A DNA stretch of 64,000 nt from RGIG3701 sp030530205 (lineage in GTDB: Bacteria; Planctomycetota; Planctomycetia; Pirellulales; Thermoguttaceae). The DNA lies in the NCBI GenBank assembly GCA_030530205.1, contig JAUMVK010000007.1, positions 56,366 to 120,365 of the forward strand, given 5' to 3'. The notes under the pieces were generated by a model. The model made no database searches and was not told the DNA's origin. It was given only the letters and a program-made list of their open reading frames with translations. The position numbers and the translations under genes were made by a program. Within the stretch, counting starts at the first letter, position 1; every line of letters starts with the position of its first letter. Positions 18,601 to 26,473 of the stretch are shown here, piece after piece.

Positions 18601-18819
18601 ATTGGCGCACAAAACCTTCCGGAGAATTTCTGGGAAAGCGCGACCTTGGCGATCACGAATCCAAACATCCTTGGTACGTTCGATCTGGATGCAAATGGTG
18701 CATATCTCGTTTTCGGCGATTCCACCTCCCTTCCTGAACCTGCCGCGTGGGTCTTGATCCTCTGCGGCGCCGCGGGGCTGGGAATCGTTCGGTCACGAAA
18801 AATGAAAATGAAGAAATGA
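15673..18819 (+). CDS. PEP-CTERM-sorted, autotransporter-like surface protein
   Basis: A 1048-residue secreted protein. The start at 15673 is preceded by GAGGAGC; an alternative ATG eight codons upstream lacks a good site. The signal peptide ends near ISAAVDD. The body is Thr/Gly/Asn-rich beta-helix-type sequence with autotransporter-associated strand motifs (SGNLTLTT, YSGGTTVEV, ARALGTGAVTF). Two related modules of about 150 residues (about 400-560 and 680-830) each contain a MTLSFLKNFDDTG / FTMYFSKTYDDAA type segment and resemble PA14-like carbohydrate-binding folds. The C-terminus is a classic exosortase signal: PEPAAWVLILCGAAGLGIV followed by RSRK. It is therefore probably processed by an exosortase and released or anchored at the surface. 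The ligand is unknown. Confidence 0.86.
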   Translation: MRHPFLFTIFSLLTIGFAGISAAVDDTGTEGLTVTIADPAVIQTSDGLTGSGNLTLTTTGYTVGDAATYGTYQFSSDASTTGFTGGLVLNGANMDLNGNALTVKTIATDGNDKIAAVTNSAGTTANLTFSQNFDLYAAVTGDVNLTWNLTTTTSVVYTPLTNTAGTSTSNGTIEFKTGAATNPFGTGTVKLNNTKVCFSANAFTQSAPMELTGDCFFRLASGGSVNISGAVSGTGNLVIPYDGASFTFSGTPKTYTGKTIIGISNYHWNNASAKAQITLQAENLLPAATTVEMGSDCGGSTLALNGYSQTIKGLNGAGSITTTAGKPTTLTVTSADVTGNFKLGNSATLALPGGEYTRLNVSGEGNLSFSDDATLSPGNLNWGVTKISANGDYTTPANPTEWTLTPVKLSARTDAEFPNNTTYSYQGIFTTKEEMTLSFLKNFDDTGLVWITPINEDGTLGTRITAVASGAGEVGTTLTHTSGSTSAWDALVVGEVTLSPGKWLIETRVGQGGGGIGATYSYTQDGQTVYVPGIAIKAGGNATDLDGVPEYKALNINENGELAGISNLVASHPDTFISTNIQIADGKTLTLDAGTNAKVKVTGDISGEGSKLVLTGNRASSEALLLGVNTYSGGTTVEVPKLTVNNARALGTGAVTFDAPNGTDVVFDPSVESKTDKLWKEGSIVKDGIQKTETPASLIHTNQATHTATTIGGTTTWAYLSDELVSDADFTMYFSKTYDDAAYIKVTDLTDDSLSKVVIDHGAYNSAAFGTFDFLEGHHYAIDLRVYNGGGGSGPYNISGSGITSGIGIGASTQGFTDGVGNESFITPNFDSTGALIGSALHGYGSNIFTQDLILNQNVSIDASQANLQFDGQISGAGALTLKNGGYTLTHEGNSVGGLTLENASYDATKTTGVMEVNGDLAITDSAITLSLNGLEDDESWTLFSVADGGTVTMNNTSWTFNYDGEPVSGINTVKLIGAQNLPENFWESATLAITNPNILGTFDLDANGAYLVFGDSTSLPEPAAWVLILCGAAGLGIVRSRKMKMKK

Positions 18820-18834
18820 AAAGGACTCCACTCC

Positions 18835-18872
18835 ATTCTTCATTCATAATTCATCATTCATAATTCATAATT
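18835..18872. repeat. AT-rich ATTCAT-type tandem repeat in front of lpxC
   Basis: Degenerate tandem units of ATTCATAATTC / ATTCATC fill the 54-bp gap up to the lpxC ATG. Similar tracts occur near 26401, 28555 and 45676. Confidence 0.8.
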
Positions 18873-18873
18873 T

Positions 18874-19713
18874 ATGCAAGGTTTCCAGCGTACTCTTGCC
18901 GCTCCGGTTTCCATCGACGGAATCGGGTATTGGTCGGACCGGGATATTACGGTCACGTTCCAGCCCTCCGCTCCGGGAACCGGTTTGATTTTTGTAAGGG
19001 ACGATTTGCCCGGGAAGCCCAGGATCCCTGCATCTCCCGAGTTCCGCGTCGCGATCCCCCGTCGGACCTCGCTGGAAAAGGACGGCGCCCGTGTGGAAAT
19101 GGTCGAGCACATTCTTTCCGCTTTGACCGGGATGGGGGTCGAAAACTGCGAGATCCACGTCACGGCCTGCGAGATGCCCGGCATGGACGGCAGTGCCCGC
19201 GCGTTCGTCGAAGCTTTCGACTCGGTCGGGTACGAAACGCAGGACGTGCCGGCCAAAATTCTGACGCTTTCCAAGCCGCTGAACTTGCGCGATTCTGACT
19301 CTGACCGTTGGATCACGGTTCAGCCCGCCCACGATTTGCGCATCGGATTTGAACTCTGCTACAAAACAGCGTCTCCAATCGAAAACCAGACCGCTGAATT
19401 CACGCTCACACCTGAGATTTACCGCCGGGAGATCGCGCCGTGCCGCACGTTTGTGACGCAAGCCGAGGCCGAGGCGTTTTTGGGTGCCGGTCTGGCGAAG
19501 CGGGCGACGTACCAGGATCTGCTCGTTTTCGGTCCGAACGGTCCGATCGAAAACTCTGTGCGCTTCCCAAACGAGTGCGCCCGGCACAAGATCCTCGACC
19601 TGATCGGCGATCTGGCCCTCCTCGGCTCGCGCCTCCAGGCAAACCTCCACGCCTTCCGCAGCGGCCACGATTTCAACGCCCGGCTCGTGCAAACGATTTT
19701 AAAAGGTCAGTGA
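18874..19713 (+). CDS. lpxC: UDP-3-O-acyl-N-acetylglucosamine deacetylase
   Basis: Zinc-dependent committed step of lipid A synthesis in the cytosol. The protein has 279 residues, slightly short of the usual about 300. The two-domain LpxC layout is clear: N-terminal QRTLAAPVSIDGIGYWS, then VEMVEHILSALTGMG with a zinc His, and domain II RHKILDLIGDLALLG with the second zinc His and Asp, and a late RSGHDFNARLV containing the catalytic His. The start is dictated by homology because the AT-rich tandem repeat runs up to the ATG and no ribosome site is visible. It supports an LPS outer membrane. The peptidase-like gene begins 53 bases downstream and may be co-transcribed. Confidence 0.93.
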   Translation: MQGFQRTLAAPVSIDGIGYWSDRDITVTFQPSAPGTGLIFVRDDLPGKPRIPASPEFRVAIPRRTSLEKDGARVEMVEHILSALTGMGVENCEIHVTACEMPGMDGSARAFVEAFDSVGYETQDVPAKILTLSKPLNLRDSDSDRWITVQPAHDLRIGFELCYKTASPIENQTAEFTLTPEIYRREIAPCRTFVTQAEAEAFLGAGLAKRATYQDLLVFGPNGPIENSVRFPNECARHKILDLIGDLALLGSRLQANLHAFRSGHDFNARLVQTILKGQ

Positions 19714-19766
19714 GTTCAGGAAAACTGCTTCAAAACGCGAATAAATTGTTCTTTCAGGAGAAATTC

Positions 19767-21146
19767 ATGAAGAAATCGTCATTCCTTCTTGCGTTTTTGT
19801 TTCTTCCATTTTTCCTTTCTCCCGCCCAGGCCCAGTTCGATAATCTGGCGGACGACGCGTCGTTTCAGTACCGCACGCACCCGCGGGTCGTCGTGGAAAA
19901 GGAACACGCTGAAGCCGCCGGGTTGAAAGTTTTGGACGGGAAGCACGTCAAAATCGTGACGGATCTGGAGCTCACGCCGGCCGTAAAAGCCCTCCCGGAA
20001 GCGGTGGACGAGGCGTTTCCGCAACTCTGCAACTTTTTTGGGGTGGAAGACGATCCGGACTGGGTTTTGACCGTTTTTCTGATGAAGAATAATCTGAAGT
20101 TCATCGAGGCGAACTACCTGCCGGACATTTTGCCGCCGTTCCAGAACGGGTTTTCGTATAATTACGACTGCTGGGTCTATGACCAGCCGTCCGACTACTA
20201 CCGCCAGCACCTGATTTTGCACGAGATGGTACACAGTTTCTCCACGACGCGAATCGGAAAAGCCGGGCCGAACTGGTTCGCGGAAATGCTTGCCGAGTTG
20301 CTTGGGATGCACGATTTCTCCGCCTCGCCGATCCGACTCGGTTTTATGCCGCCGAACAAGCAGGCGGTTCCGCATTGCGGCCGGATCAAGGAAATTCACG
20401 ATGCCATCACGCGGGGTGAAGCCCGGACGATCGAGCGGATCCTTCTGGCGACTAACGAGGATTTCCTCGATAATTCGGTCTATTACTGGTGTTGGGCGCT
20501 GGGATGGTTCCTCGAACACAATCCGAACACACACGACGAACTGCACTCGCTGATCCCAATACTTAAAAAGACAAATTCCCACGAAGAATTCACGGCTGCG
20601 TTCCTGAAACTGATCGAGCCAAAACGGGAACTCATTGAGAAGCAATGGTTGATGTACGTCGCATCTCTCGATTACGATTACGCGCTGAAACCGATGCTTT
20701 TCGATACGGAAGCTGGTGCTCCGCTGAACGGGAAAACCGTTCAGAGACTGAAAGTCAATACAGGCTGGCAGAACACGAAGATCCACGTGAAAAAAGGAGA
20801 GAAGATCCGGATCCGCGCGAAAGGGAAATTTGAGCTTTACCGCTCCGAAGAGGAAACCTGGCCCTGCGAGCAGAACGGCGTCACGATCGAGTACCTGAAC
20901 GGCCAGCCACTGGGAATCGTACAAGCCGTGATTTTGACCGACGCGGAGAAAATGACGCCCGCCCTGATGAACGACCGCCAGCCGGGAACGTTTTACACGC
21001 CGATTGCCGTCGGGACAAACCGGACGTTTACGGCTCCGTTTGACGGAACGATCCTGCTCCGGTTGAACGTTGAGCCGAAAAAACTGCCGAAATGTCAAGG
21101 GGAAATGACGGTTGAAATCAAAGGAAACCTGGGAACCGCGGAATAA
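19767..21146 (+). CDS. Secreted gluzincin-type metallopeptidase-like protein
   Basis: A 459-residue exported protein. The start at 19767 follows CAGGAG; the signal peptide ends near SPAQAQFD. Residues about 60-290 contain a zinc-peptidase core: HEMVHSFS near 150 (HExxH) and the downstream glutamate helix NWFAEMLAELLG about 20 residues later, as in M1/DUF1570/peptidase-MA-type enzymes. The C-terminal about 150 residues look like a beta-sandwich (KKGEKIRIRAKGKFELY), possibly sugar- or protein-binding. The target is unknown. A second gluzincin of similar type is at 53945-55195. It is convergent with the ROK gene only 15 bases away. Confidence 0.75.
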   Translation: MKKSSFLLAFLFLPFFLSPAQAQFDNLADDASFQYRTHPRVVVEKEHAEAAGLKVLDGKHVKIVTDLELTPAVKALPEAVDEAFPQLCNFFGVEDDPDWVLTVFLMKNNLKFIEANYLPDILPPFQNGFSYNYDCWVYDQPSDYYRQHLILHEMVHSFSTTRIGKAGPNWFAEMLAELLGMHDFSASPIRLGFMPPNKQAVPHCGRIKEIHDAITRGEARTIERILLATNEDFLDNSVYYWCWALGWFLEHNPNTHDELHSLIPILKKTNSHEEFTAAFLKLIEPKRELIEKQWLMYVASLDYDYALKPMLFDTEAGAPLNGKTVQRLKVNTGWQNTKIHVKKGEKIRIRAKGKFELYRSEEETWPCEQNGVTIEYLNGQPLGIVQAVILTDAEKMTPALMNDRQPGTFYTPIAVGTNRTFTAPFDGTILLRLNVEPKKLPKCQGEMTVEIKGNLGTAE

Positions 21147-21161
21147 TCGGCTTTCCCCCGA

Positions 21162-22631
21162 TCATTTGATCAAAAAAACGCCCACCGTCGGCTGTTCCGC
21201 GCAGTTCATCACGCCGGCGGCCTCTTCCATGGGACAAACTCGCACAAAGACTCCTTTCTGGGTCAAAAAGTCGATTGCTTTTTGAGTCACGATCAGTTCT
21301 TTGGCCTCTTTTGCGCCCTTTACACCGATAACAAGCTGCGAGACGTTTTCGTCCATCATGGTTTTCAGTTCAGAACGATGGATTTTCTCATCAGTTTCCT
21401 TGCGAGGAATCGCCTCGCATTGCGAGTTCATGAAAAAATCGGCGTCGAATTCACGCGATCCGACACGCATTACATTGGAGGCTTCGTTCCACTCAAACTT
21501 TGGCCTCGAAGCGTTTTTTTTCACAGGTTCTGACGGTTTTTCATCAAAATGCTTCACACTTGCGCGTGCCAGTGCGACCGCACCAATGACCACCGCATCA
21601 TCACCAAGCTGGGAAAGAACAATTCTGCGCCGGGACGGTGCCGCCGGAAGTTGATCCGCGTCCATAATTTTCTCGATAATTGGCATAATATAGCGGTGGC
21701 ACGCTTCCATCACACCGCCCCCCAAGACGATTACTTCCGGGTCAATTAAATGCCGAACAGTGAGACACGCGTACGCCAGAACCTCAGCCGTATAATGTAC
21801 AACTGCCGTAACAAGCGGATCGCCTTTCTCCAGCGCTTTGGCGAGAGTACCCGCTTTAATCAGGGAAACATCCCCCTCACAAAGTTCGGGAATACAGCTG
21901 GGAACACCGAGTTCCAGCGCCTCCTGAATCTGATGTTCCATGGCGGTTCGACTTGCGAAAGTTTCAAGGCATCCGACGTTTCCGCAGCCACAAACCGGGA
22001 AATCCGGAAGTTCCTCGGAAGCGACGCCCTCAGGAAGAATGGCTCCGAGATAGGCTTTCCAGCTTCTCGCAGGGGTTTGAACCACGATGTGCCCGATTTC
22101 TCCCGCTCCGTGCCCTGCTCCGGTCCATAACTTTCCGTTGATGACGATTCCACTTCCAACACCGGTCCCAACAAAGATCCCAACAGCATTCAGGGATTTT
22201 TTCGCTGCGCCGAGCCACGTCTCGCCAAGGGTTCCAAGGTTTCCGTCGTTTCCGAGGAAAACAGGTATCCCAAAGTCAGCGCTCAAGATTTTCCCAAGCG
22301 CAATTCCCGTCAAATTCATATTCGGAGTTACAACCACGTCCCCGCTTTGAGGTTCCACTACGCCAGGAATCGCGATTCCTATGGCCTTGATCCGGTCCTG
22401 AGGAAAACCGAAATGTTCAATCAGTGAGTGAATTGAAGTTTCAATCGCCTGAATCGTCACCTCCGGTCCACAGTCTCGCGGGGTTTTTTCCTTCAGAAAA
22501 GCATAAATGGCTCCGTCTTCTCCCACGAGTGCCGTACGGATTTTCGTCCCGCCAACATCCATTCCAATGTAGAGACGTGAGTCAATTTTCGTGAAATCAG
22601 GTACAGGATCGATGACTTTGATTTTGGTCAT
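21162..22631 (-). CDS. ROK-family sugar kinase fused to an Mth938-like domain
   Basis: Residues about 15-360 are a full ROK kinase: phosphate loop GMDVGGTKIRTAL, LGNDGNLGTLGE with the catalytic Asp, GTGVGSGIVINGKLW, and the ROK zinc motif CGCGNVGCLETF. The predicted role is ATP-dependent phosphorylation of a hexose such as glucose. After a charged linker (about 355-375) there is an extra about 115-residue domain: VMRVGSREFDADFF, LVIGVKGAKEAKELIV, FLTQKGVFVRVCPMEEAAGVMN. This matches the pattern of Mth938-like proteins, whose function is unknown. Total length is 489 versus about 310 for usual ROK kinases. It is the last gene of a minus-strand cluster with the epimerase and phosphatase. Confidence 0.85.
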   Translation of the reverse strand: MTKIKVIDPVPDFTKIDSRLYIGMDVGGTKIRTALVGEDGAIYAFLKEKTPRDCGPEVTIQAIETSIHSLIEHFGFPQDRIKAIGIAIPGVVEPQSGDVVVTPNMNLTGIALGKILSADFGIPVFLGNDGNLGTLGETWLGAAKKSLNAVGIFVGTGVGSGIVINGKLWTGAGHGAGEIGHIVVQTPARSWKAYLGAILPEGVASEELPDFPVCGCGNVGCLETFASRTAMEHQIQEALELGVPSCIPELCEGDVSLIKAGTLAKALEKGDPLVTAVVHYTAEVLAYACLTVRHLIDPEVIVLGGGVMEACHRYIMPIIEKIMDADQLPAAPSRRRIVLSQLGDDAVVIGAVALARASVKHFDEKPSEPVKKNASRPKFEWNEASNVMRVGSREFDADFFMNSQCEAIPRKETDEKIHRSELKTMMDENVSQLVIGVKGAKEAKELIVTQKAIDFLTQKGVFVRVCPMEEAAGVMNCAEQPTVGVFLIK

Positions 22632-22703
22632 AAAAATACATCAAGGGTTAACGTCTGAAGTCAGAAAACCGTGAAAACGGAGGATTTTACATGGTCATCC
22701 CAA

Positions 22704-23723
22704 TCATCCATTCCGGTTTTTCAGTTCTTCGGCCGTGTTTTTACATTGTTCCAGTAAAGTGTGAGCGTTTTGGAATCCGAGCTGGGAACGTGCTTTGTCG
22801 GCGGAACAGCTCCAGGAACCCGACATGATCTCCCGAAATTTATCAAGCGATATCGCGGAGTGTTTTCCGGTGATTTTTCGTCTAAGGTTCATAAACTGGC
22901 AAACGATCCAGAGGAAAATCGGCGTCACTGGCAAAATGAACGTAAATTTCCGCCCAAGCGCCTTACCGAACAAACGCCCCATTTCCATGTAAGTCAGATG
23001 CTCTGTCTGTGAAACATAATAGATTCCTGTTCCAACGTTCTGGGATTCCGTATTTTCCAGGCCGGGAAGACGCTCTCCCTTTTCGGCCGCAAGGTACAAA
23101 ATCTGGCAAACGTCCTCCGCGTGTGCCATGGAAAAGCGAAAAGTCCGAAGAAAGGGAATGAAAAAAATTCCGCTTTTCCGAATCGCGTTGATCCAGAGAC
23201 TGACCTCGTGATCGTACGGGCCGAAAAGCATCGGCGGGCGAATCACCGTAATATTCATTTCGTCGGCGTATTTTCGAAGCATCGTTTCCGCTGCCAATTT
23301 GGACTTGCCGTACCATGAAACCGGCGTACAGGGATCTTCCTCGATGTGAGGACGTTTGACGGTCGAGGGGCCGGCGGCGGCCAGGGACGATACATACACG
23401 AAAATCGGTTTTTCGGTCCGCTCCATACACGCTTTCACCAGATTTTCGGTAAAATTACAGTTTACTTCCAACATTTCATTCAGTGAATCAGCCGCAGTCG
23501 CACCCGCCAGATGGAAAACCACATCCACTCCGGAAACCGCTTCTCTCAAGGCCTCAGCCTGGGTAAAATCACCCTGAACCAGTTTTACACCTTCGACTTT
23601 CAAATGTTCCTGTTTCGATTTTGGACGTACCAAACAGACCACATTCCAGCCTTTTCCCAAAAGAAAAGTTACAAAATTTCTGCCCAAAAAACCCGTGGCA
23701 CCTGTTACAAGGGCGCTTTTCAT
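22704..23723 (-). CDS. NAD-dependent epimerase/dehydratase (extended SDR)
   Basis: A 339-residue extended short-chain dehydrogenase. The start at 23723 gives MKSALVTGATGFLGRN, the canonical TGxxGFLG NAD motif, and its ATG overlaps the upstream stop codon as ATGA, indicating translational coupling. The catalytic Tyr-Lys pair is in WYGKSKLAAE, with YVSSLAAAG upstream. The region FTFILPVTPIFLWIVCQFM near 270-290 is hydrophobic and may sit at the membrane, as in 3-beta-HSD-like members. The substrate could be a nucleotide sugar or a lipid/terpenoid alcohol; the sequence does not decide. It sits between an IMPase-family phosphatase and a ROK kinase. Confidence 0.87.
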   Translation of the reverse strand: MKSALVTGATGFLGRNFVTFLLGKGWNVVCLVRPKSKQEHLKVEGVKLVQGDFTQAEALREAVSGVDVVFHLAGATAADSLNEMLEVNCNFTENLVKACMERTEKPIFVYVSSLAAAGPSTVKRPHIEEDPCTPVSWYGKSKLAAETMLRKYADEMNITVIRPPMLFGPYDHEVSLWINAIRKSGIFFIPFLRTFRFSMAHAEDVCQILYLAAEKGERLPGLENTESQNVGTGIYYVSQTEHLTYMEMGRLFGKALGRKFTFILPVTPIFLWIVCQFMNLRRKITGKHSAISLDKFREIMSGSWSCSADKARSQLGFQNAHTLLEQCKNTAEELKNRNG

Positions 23724-24523
23724 CGATTCTGCTCCAAGTGAATGATCCTCTGAAATTTTTCCTGAAGTTCCGTATTGGCCGCAGCCAAAAACCATCCTTC
23801 ATCCACGTTGAACGGTTTCCCGAAAATTCCTCGAATGTCCCCACCCGCCTCGGTCACAAGGAGGGAACCCGCGGCAACGTCCCACGGTTTCGTGCGGAAA
23901 TTCCAGGTTGCGTCGAGCCGGCCACACGCTGTAAATGCAAGATTCAACGCAGTGGAACCTGTCCGGCGGATCGCGTGCGTACAGACCAGAACGTTCAAAA
24001 AAGAACGCAAGTCAGGGCTGTCGTACCCGGCGTTCGGAGGAAAACCTACTGCGACGAGACTTTCTTCCGGCTCGGTCACGCGGCTGGTCTGCAATGGTTT
24101 CCCGTTCAGAAACGCTCCATGACCTTTCACAGAGGTAAAACATTCCCCCGTCACGGGCGCGAAAATGACGCCGACCTGCATTTCACCGCTGAACTCCATA
24201 CCAATCGAAACTGCAAAATTCGGGAACGTATGCACGTAATTGGTCGTTCCGTCAAGCGGGTCCACGATCCAGCGGTACACGCCCGGTCCCCCAGCCGCAT
24301 CGGTCCCGGGAGTATTTTCCTCACCGAGAATTTTATGCGTTGGAAAAGCCTGAAGAATCATCTCCTTCACTTTTTCCTGCGACGCAAAATCGGCTTCCGT
24401 TACCAAATCGGCACGGCCCTTTTCCCGTACGTGAATATGGTCCCAATAGTCGAGCAGAATTTGGCCTGCCGCACGAGCCGCAGATTCGCCGACCGATAAA
24501 TATTCAAAAATGTCTTGCTCCAT
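23720..24523 (-). CDS. Inositol monophosphatase family protein
   Basis: A 267-residue Mg-dependent phosphomonoesterase of the IMPase/SuhB family. Metal-site motifs are complete: LVTEADFASQE, LGEEN, WIVDPLDGTTNYVH (the DPLDGT signature), and the C-terminal KPWDVAAGSLLVTEAGG. The family hydrolyses inositol-1-phosphate and related sugar phosphates. The start has only a weak ribosome site. The stop overlaps the epimerase start by four bases, and the unknown gene ends 40 bases upstream, so the three are probably one transcript. Confidence 0.92.
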   Translation of the reverse strand: MEQDIFEYLSVGESAARAAGQILLDYWDHIHVREKGRADLVTEADFASQEKVKEMILQAFPTHKILGEENTPGTDAAGGPGVYRWIVDPLDGTTNYVHTFPNFAVSIGMEFSGEMQVGVIFAPVTGECFTSVKGHGAFLNGKPLQTSRVTEPEESLVAVGFPPNAGYDSPDLRSFLNVLVCTHAIRRTGSTALNLAFTACGRLDATWNFRTKPWDVAAGSLLVTEAGGDIRGIFGKPFNVDEGWFLAAANTELQEKFQRIIHLEQNR

Positions 24524-24563
24524 GGAAGTCTAATAATTCAAGGATTGTAAATTCAGTTAACGA

Positions 24564-25169
24564 TCAGGGTGTGCCCTCACAAATGATTTCGCACCGCCAC
24601 GAACAGGTCACCGAATCGCGCAAACGACGAAGCAATTCTGCACCGGTTTTCTGACCTGCTTCCGAAAGCCCCATCAGGTCGAAGCCCGCCTCGGAGTTCG
24701 GGAGAAAAGCCAATTCCCTCTCTCGATCAATGAACGCGAAAAGGGAGCTTGACGAGGCGATTTCACTCAGCTTCAACAAGTCAACACAAAGCTCCACAGA
24801 TGCGTTTTCCTCGCAGTTCAACTGAAAATCCTCAGGGAATTCTTCGTCCCAGGCGTCCCAAAGCGGATTGGCCTCTTCCACTTCCTTCCAGGTCTGCGCG
24901 ATTCCAGATGCCCGGGCCTTACGCACAAATGGGAGATCGCTTTCCGCCGTGTTTGATTTGGCGCAAAGAATCCCGAGCCAGTAAACTTCCGTGCCGGAAA
25001 CGCTGTAAAACTCACGCAGAAACCAAAGAAAACGGTTTTGGACCGCCTCGGTAAACGTACACGAGACGATTTCCGGGGTAAACTCCGTAAAACCGACGTA
25101 GAATGGTGATTCCCAAAAGGCAAATGGGTTAAAGAGGCCGAGCAGTTCTGTGACTGGTCGTTTTTCCAT
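24564..25169 (-). CDS. Protein of unknown function (201 aa)
   Basis: I do not recognise the family. The 201-residue protein is acidic and rich in Glu, Phe and Trp (WFLREFYSVSGTEVYWLGIL, WKEVEEANPLWDAWDEEFPE). There is no signal peptide or membrane helix, so it is probably cytosolic. GGAG lies eight bases before the ATG. It is first in the cluster with the IMPase-like and epimerase genes and is separated from the upstream Gfo/Idh gene by a hairpin. Confidence 0.6.
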   Translation of the reverse strand: MEKRPVTELLGLFNPFAFWESPFYVGFTEFTPEIVSCTFTEAVQNRFLWFLREFYSVSGTEVYWLGILCAKSNTAESDLPFVRKARASGIAQTWKEVEEANPLWDAWDEEFPEDFQLNCEENASVELCVDLLKLSEIASSSSLFAFIDRERELAFLPNSEAGFDLMGLSEAGQKTGAELLRRLRDSVTCSWRCEIICEGTP

Positions 25170-25206
25170 GATGAAGTCTCCGTGGTGCGCAAAAAGGAAA
25201 AGGCGT

Positions 25207-25275
25207 AAAAGGCCGTAACGAAACAGAAGAAATCATGGACTCAGACCATGAATGGTCGTTTTATTACGGCCTTTT
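25207..25275 (-). terminator. Large hairpin between the Gfo/Idh gene and the unknown gene
   Basis: AAAAGGCCGTAA pairs perfectly with TTACGGCCTTTT; an inner CATGG/CCATG stem lies in the loop. It sits seven bases after the oxidoreductase stop and has A/T runs on both sides. Confidence 0.7.
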
Positions 25276-25281
25276 ATCGAT

Positions 25282-26382
25282 TTACTTTTTCACCGACTTC
25301 CTGACTTTACACTCCAATTCCGGGTCTGAAGCAAGCGGGAGGATGACCGGTTCCCCCGTCTCGGACGCTTTGTAGATCCCCAGAATGATTTCCACCGCAC
25401 GGCGGCCTTCCGGCCCGTTCACTTTCGGTTCCGTGTTCGTTTCGATCGCCTGGATCATATTCGCGAAAAGTTTCGCGTGTCCCTTAAAGCTGATTGCCGC
25501 CGGGTCTGCCGCACCACCACCGGAACTTTTGGAACTGGCCATTTCTTCCTTGATTTGGGCGTCTTCGGGGGCTTCTTCGGCAAAATCCCACCGCACGATG
25601 TCCTCTTCTTCGATCGTCGCGGACCCTTTCGAGCCGTGGATCTCGATCTTCTTCAGGTAGCCGGGGAAAATGGCAGTGCTGGCCTCGATCACGCCCAGTG
25701 CGCCATTCGCGAAACGCAGCGATGCGACAGCCGTATCCTCCACCTCGATACGTTCGTGGTCGAGGCAGTCCACCATCGCGCGGATCTCCGTCACGGGACC
25801 CATGAGCCAGGTCAAAAGGTCCACGCTGTGGATCGCCTGGTTCATCAACGCACCGCCGCCGTCGAGCGCCCACGTTCCACGCCACGCGCCGGAATCGTAG
25901 TACTGCTGCGTGCGGAACCATTTCACGTAAGTGTCGCCAACGGTCAGTTTCCCGAAGCGTCCGGAATCTATGGCGTTTTTCAGCGTGATGCTCGAATCGT
26001 GGAACCGACTGTGGAAGACCGTCGCGAGTTTCACGCCGTTTTCCTTGCACGTGTTGATGATCTGGTCGCAGCGTTCCAGAGTGATTTCCAGCGGTTTCTC
26101 AACGATCACGTGCTTTTTGGCTTTCGCGGCCGCCAGAGCGGGTTCCAGGTGTGCGCCGCTGGGCGTTCCGATCGTCACGATCTCGACTTCCGGGTCGGCC
26201 AGCATTTCGTCCAGGTTCGTGTACGCCTTGCAGCCGGTTTTCTCGGCGAGCTTCTGGGCAGCAGGGGCATAAACGTCAAAGCATGCGACCAGGCGCGCGT
26301 TTTCAAGAGATTCAATGGCTTTGGCGTGGAAGTTGGAAATCATCCCGCAGCCAATAATTGCGAAACCGTAGGTTTTCATCAT
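25282..26382 (-). CDS. Gfo/Idh/MocA family oxidoreductase (cytosolic)
   Basis: A 366-residue NAD(P)-dependent dehydrogenase of the inositol dehydrogenase/glucose-fructose oxidoreductase family. The Rossmann motif is at the extreme N-terminus (FAIIGCGMISNFHAKAI), so unlike the paralogue at 8085 it has no export signal. The catalytic-domain signature is KKHVIVEKPLEI with the conserved Lys, and the C-terminal domain contains GGALMNQAIHSVDLLTWL with the family His. Two adjacent ATGs are possible starts, both within range of AGGA. A poly-sugar or inositol substrate is likely but unresolved. It is a separate unit ended by the hairpin. Confidence 0.92.
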   Translation of the reverse strand: MMKTYGFAIIGCGMISNFHAKAIESLENARLVACFDVYAPAAQKLAEKTGCKAYTNLDEMLADPEVEIVTIGTPSGAHLEPALAAAKAKKHVIVEKPLEITLERCDQIINTCKENGVKLATVFHSRFHDSSITLKNAIDSGRFGKLTVGDTYVKWFRTQQYYDSGAWRGTWALDGGGALMNQAIHSVDLLTWLMGPVTEIRAMVDCLDHERIEVEDTAVASLRFANGALGVIEASTAIFPGYLKKIEIHGSKGSATIEEEDIVRWDFAEEAPEDAQIKEEMASSKSSGGGAADPAAISFKGHAKLFANMIQAIETNTEPKVNGPEGRRAVEIILGIYKASETGEPVILPLASDPELECKVRKSVKK

Positions 26383-26400
26383 GAAAGTCCTATTAATTTA

Positions 26401-26430
26401 ATTATGAATGATGAATTATGAATGATGAAT
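26401..26430. repeat. AT-rich ATTCAT-type tandem repeat upstream of the Gfo/Idh gene
   Basis: Two and a half copies of ATGAATGATGAATT, the complement-strand form of the repeat in front of lpxC. Confidence 0.75.
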
Positions 26431-26473
26431 TCGTTTTAACTCGAATGCAAATCTCACGAAAGAGGGGGCGAGT

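Noticed and set aside
19440..19766. 109-codon extension of the peptidase-like gene into lpxC
   Set aside because: Shadow of lpxC; the signal peptide and ribosome site start at 19767.
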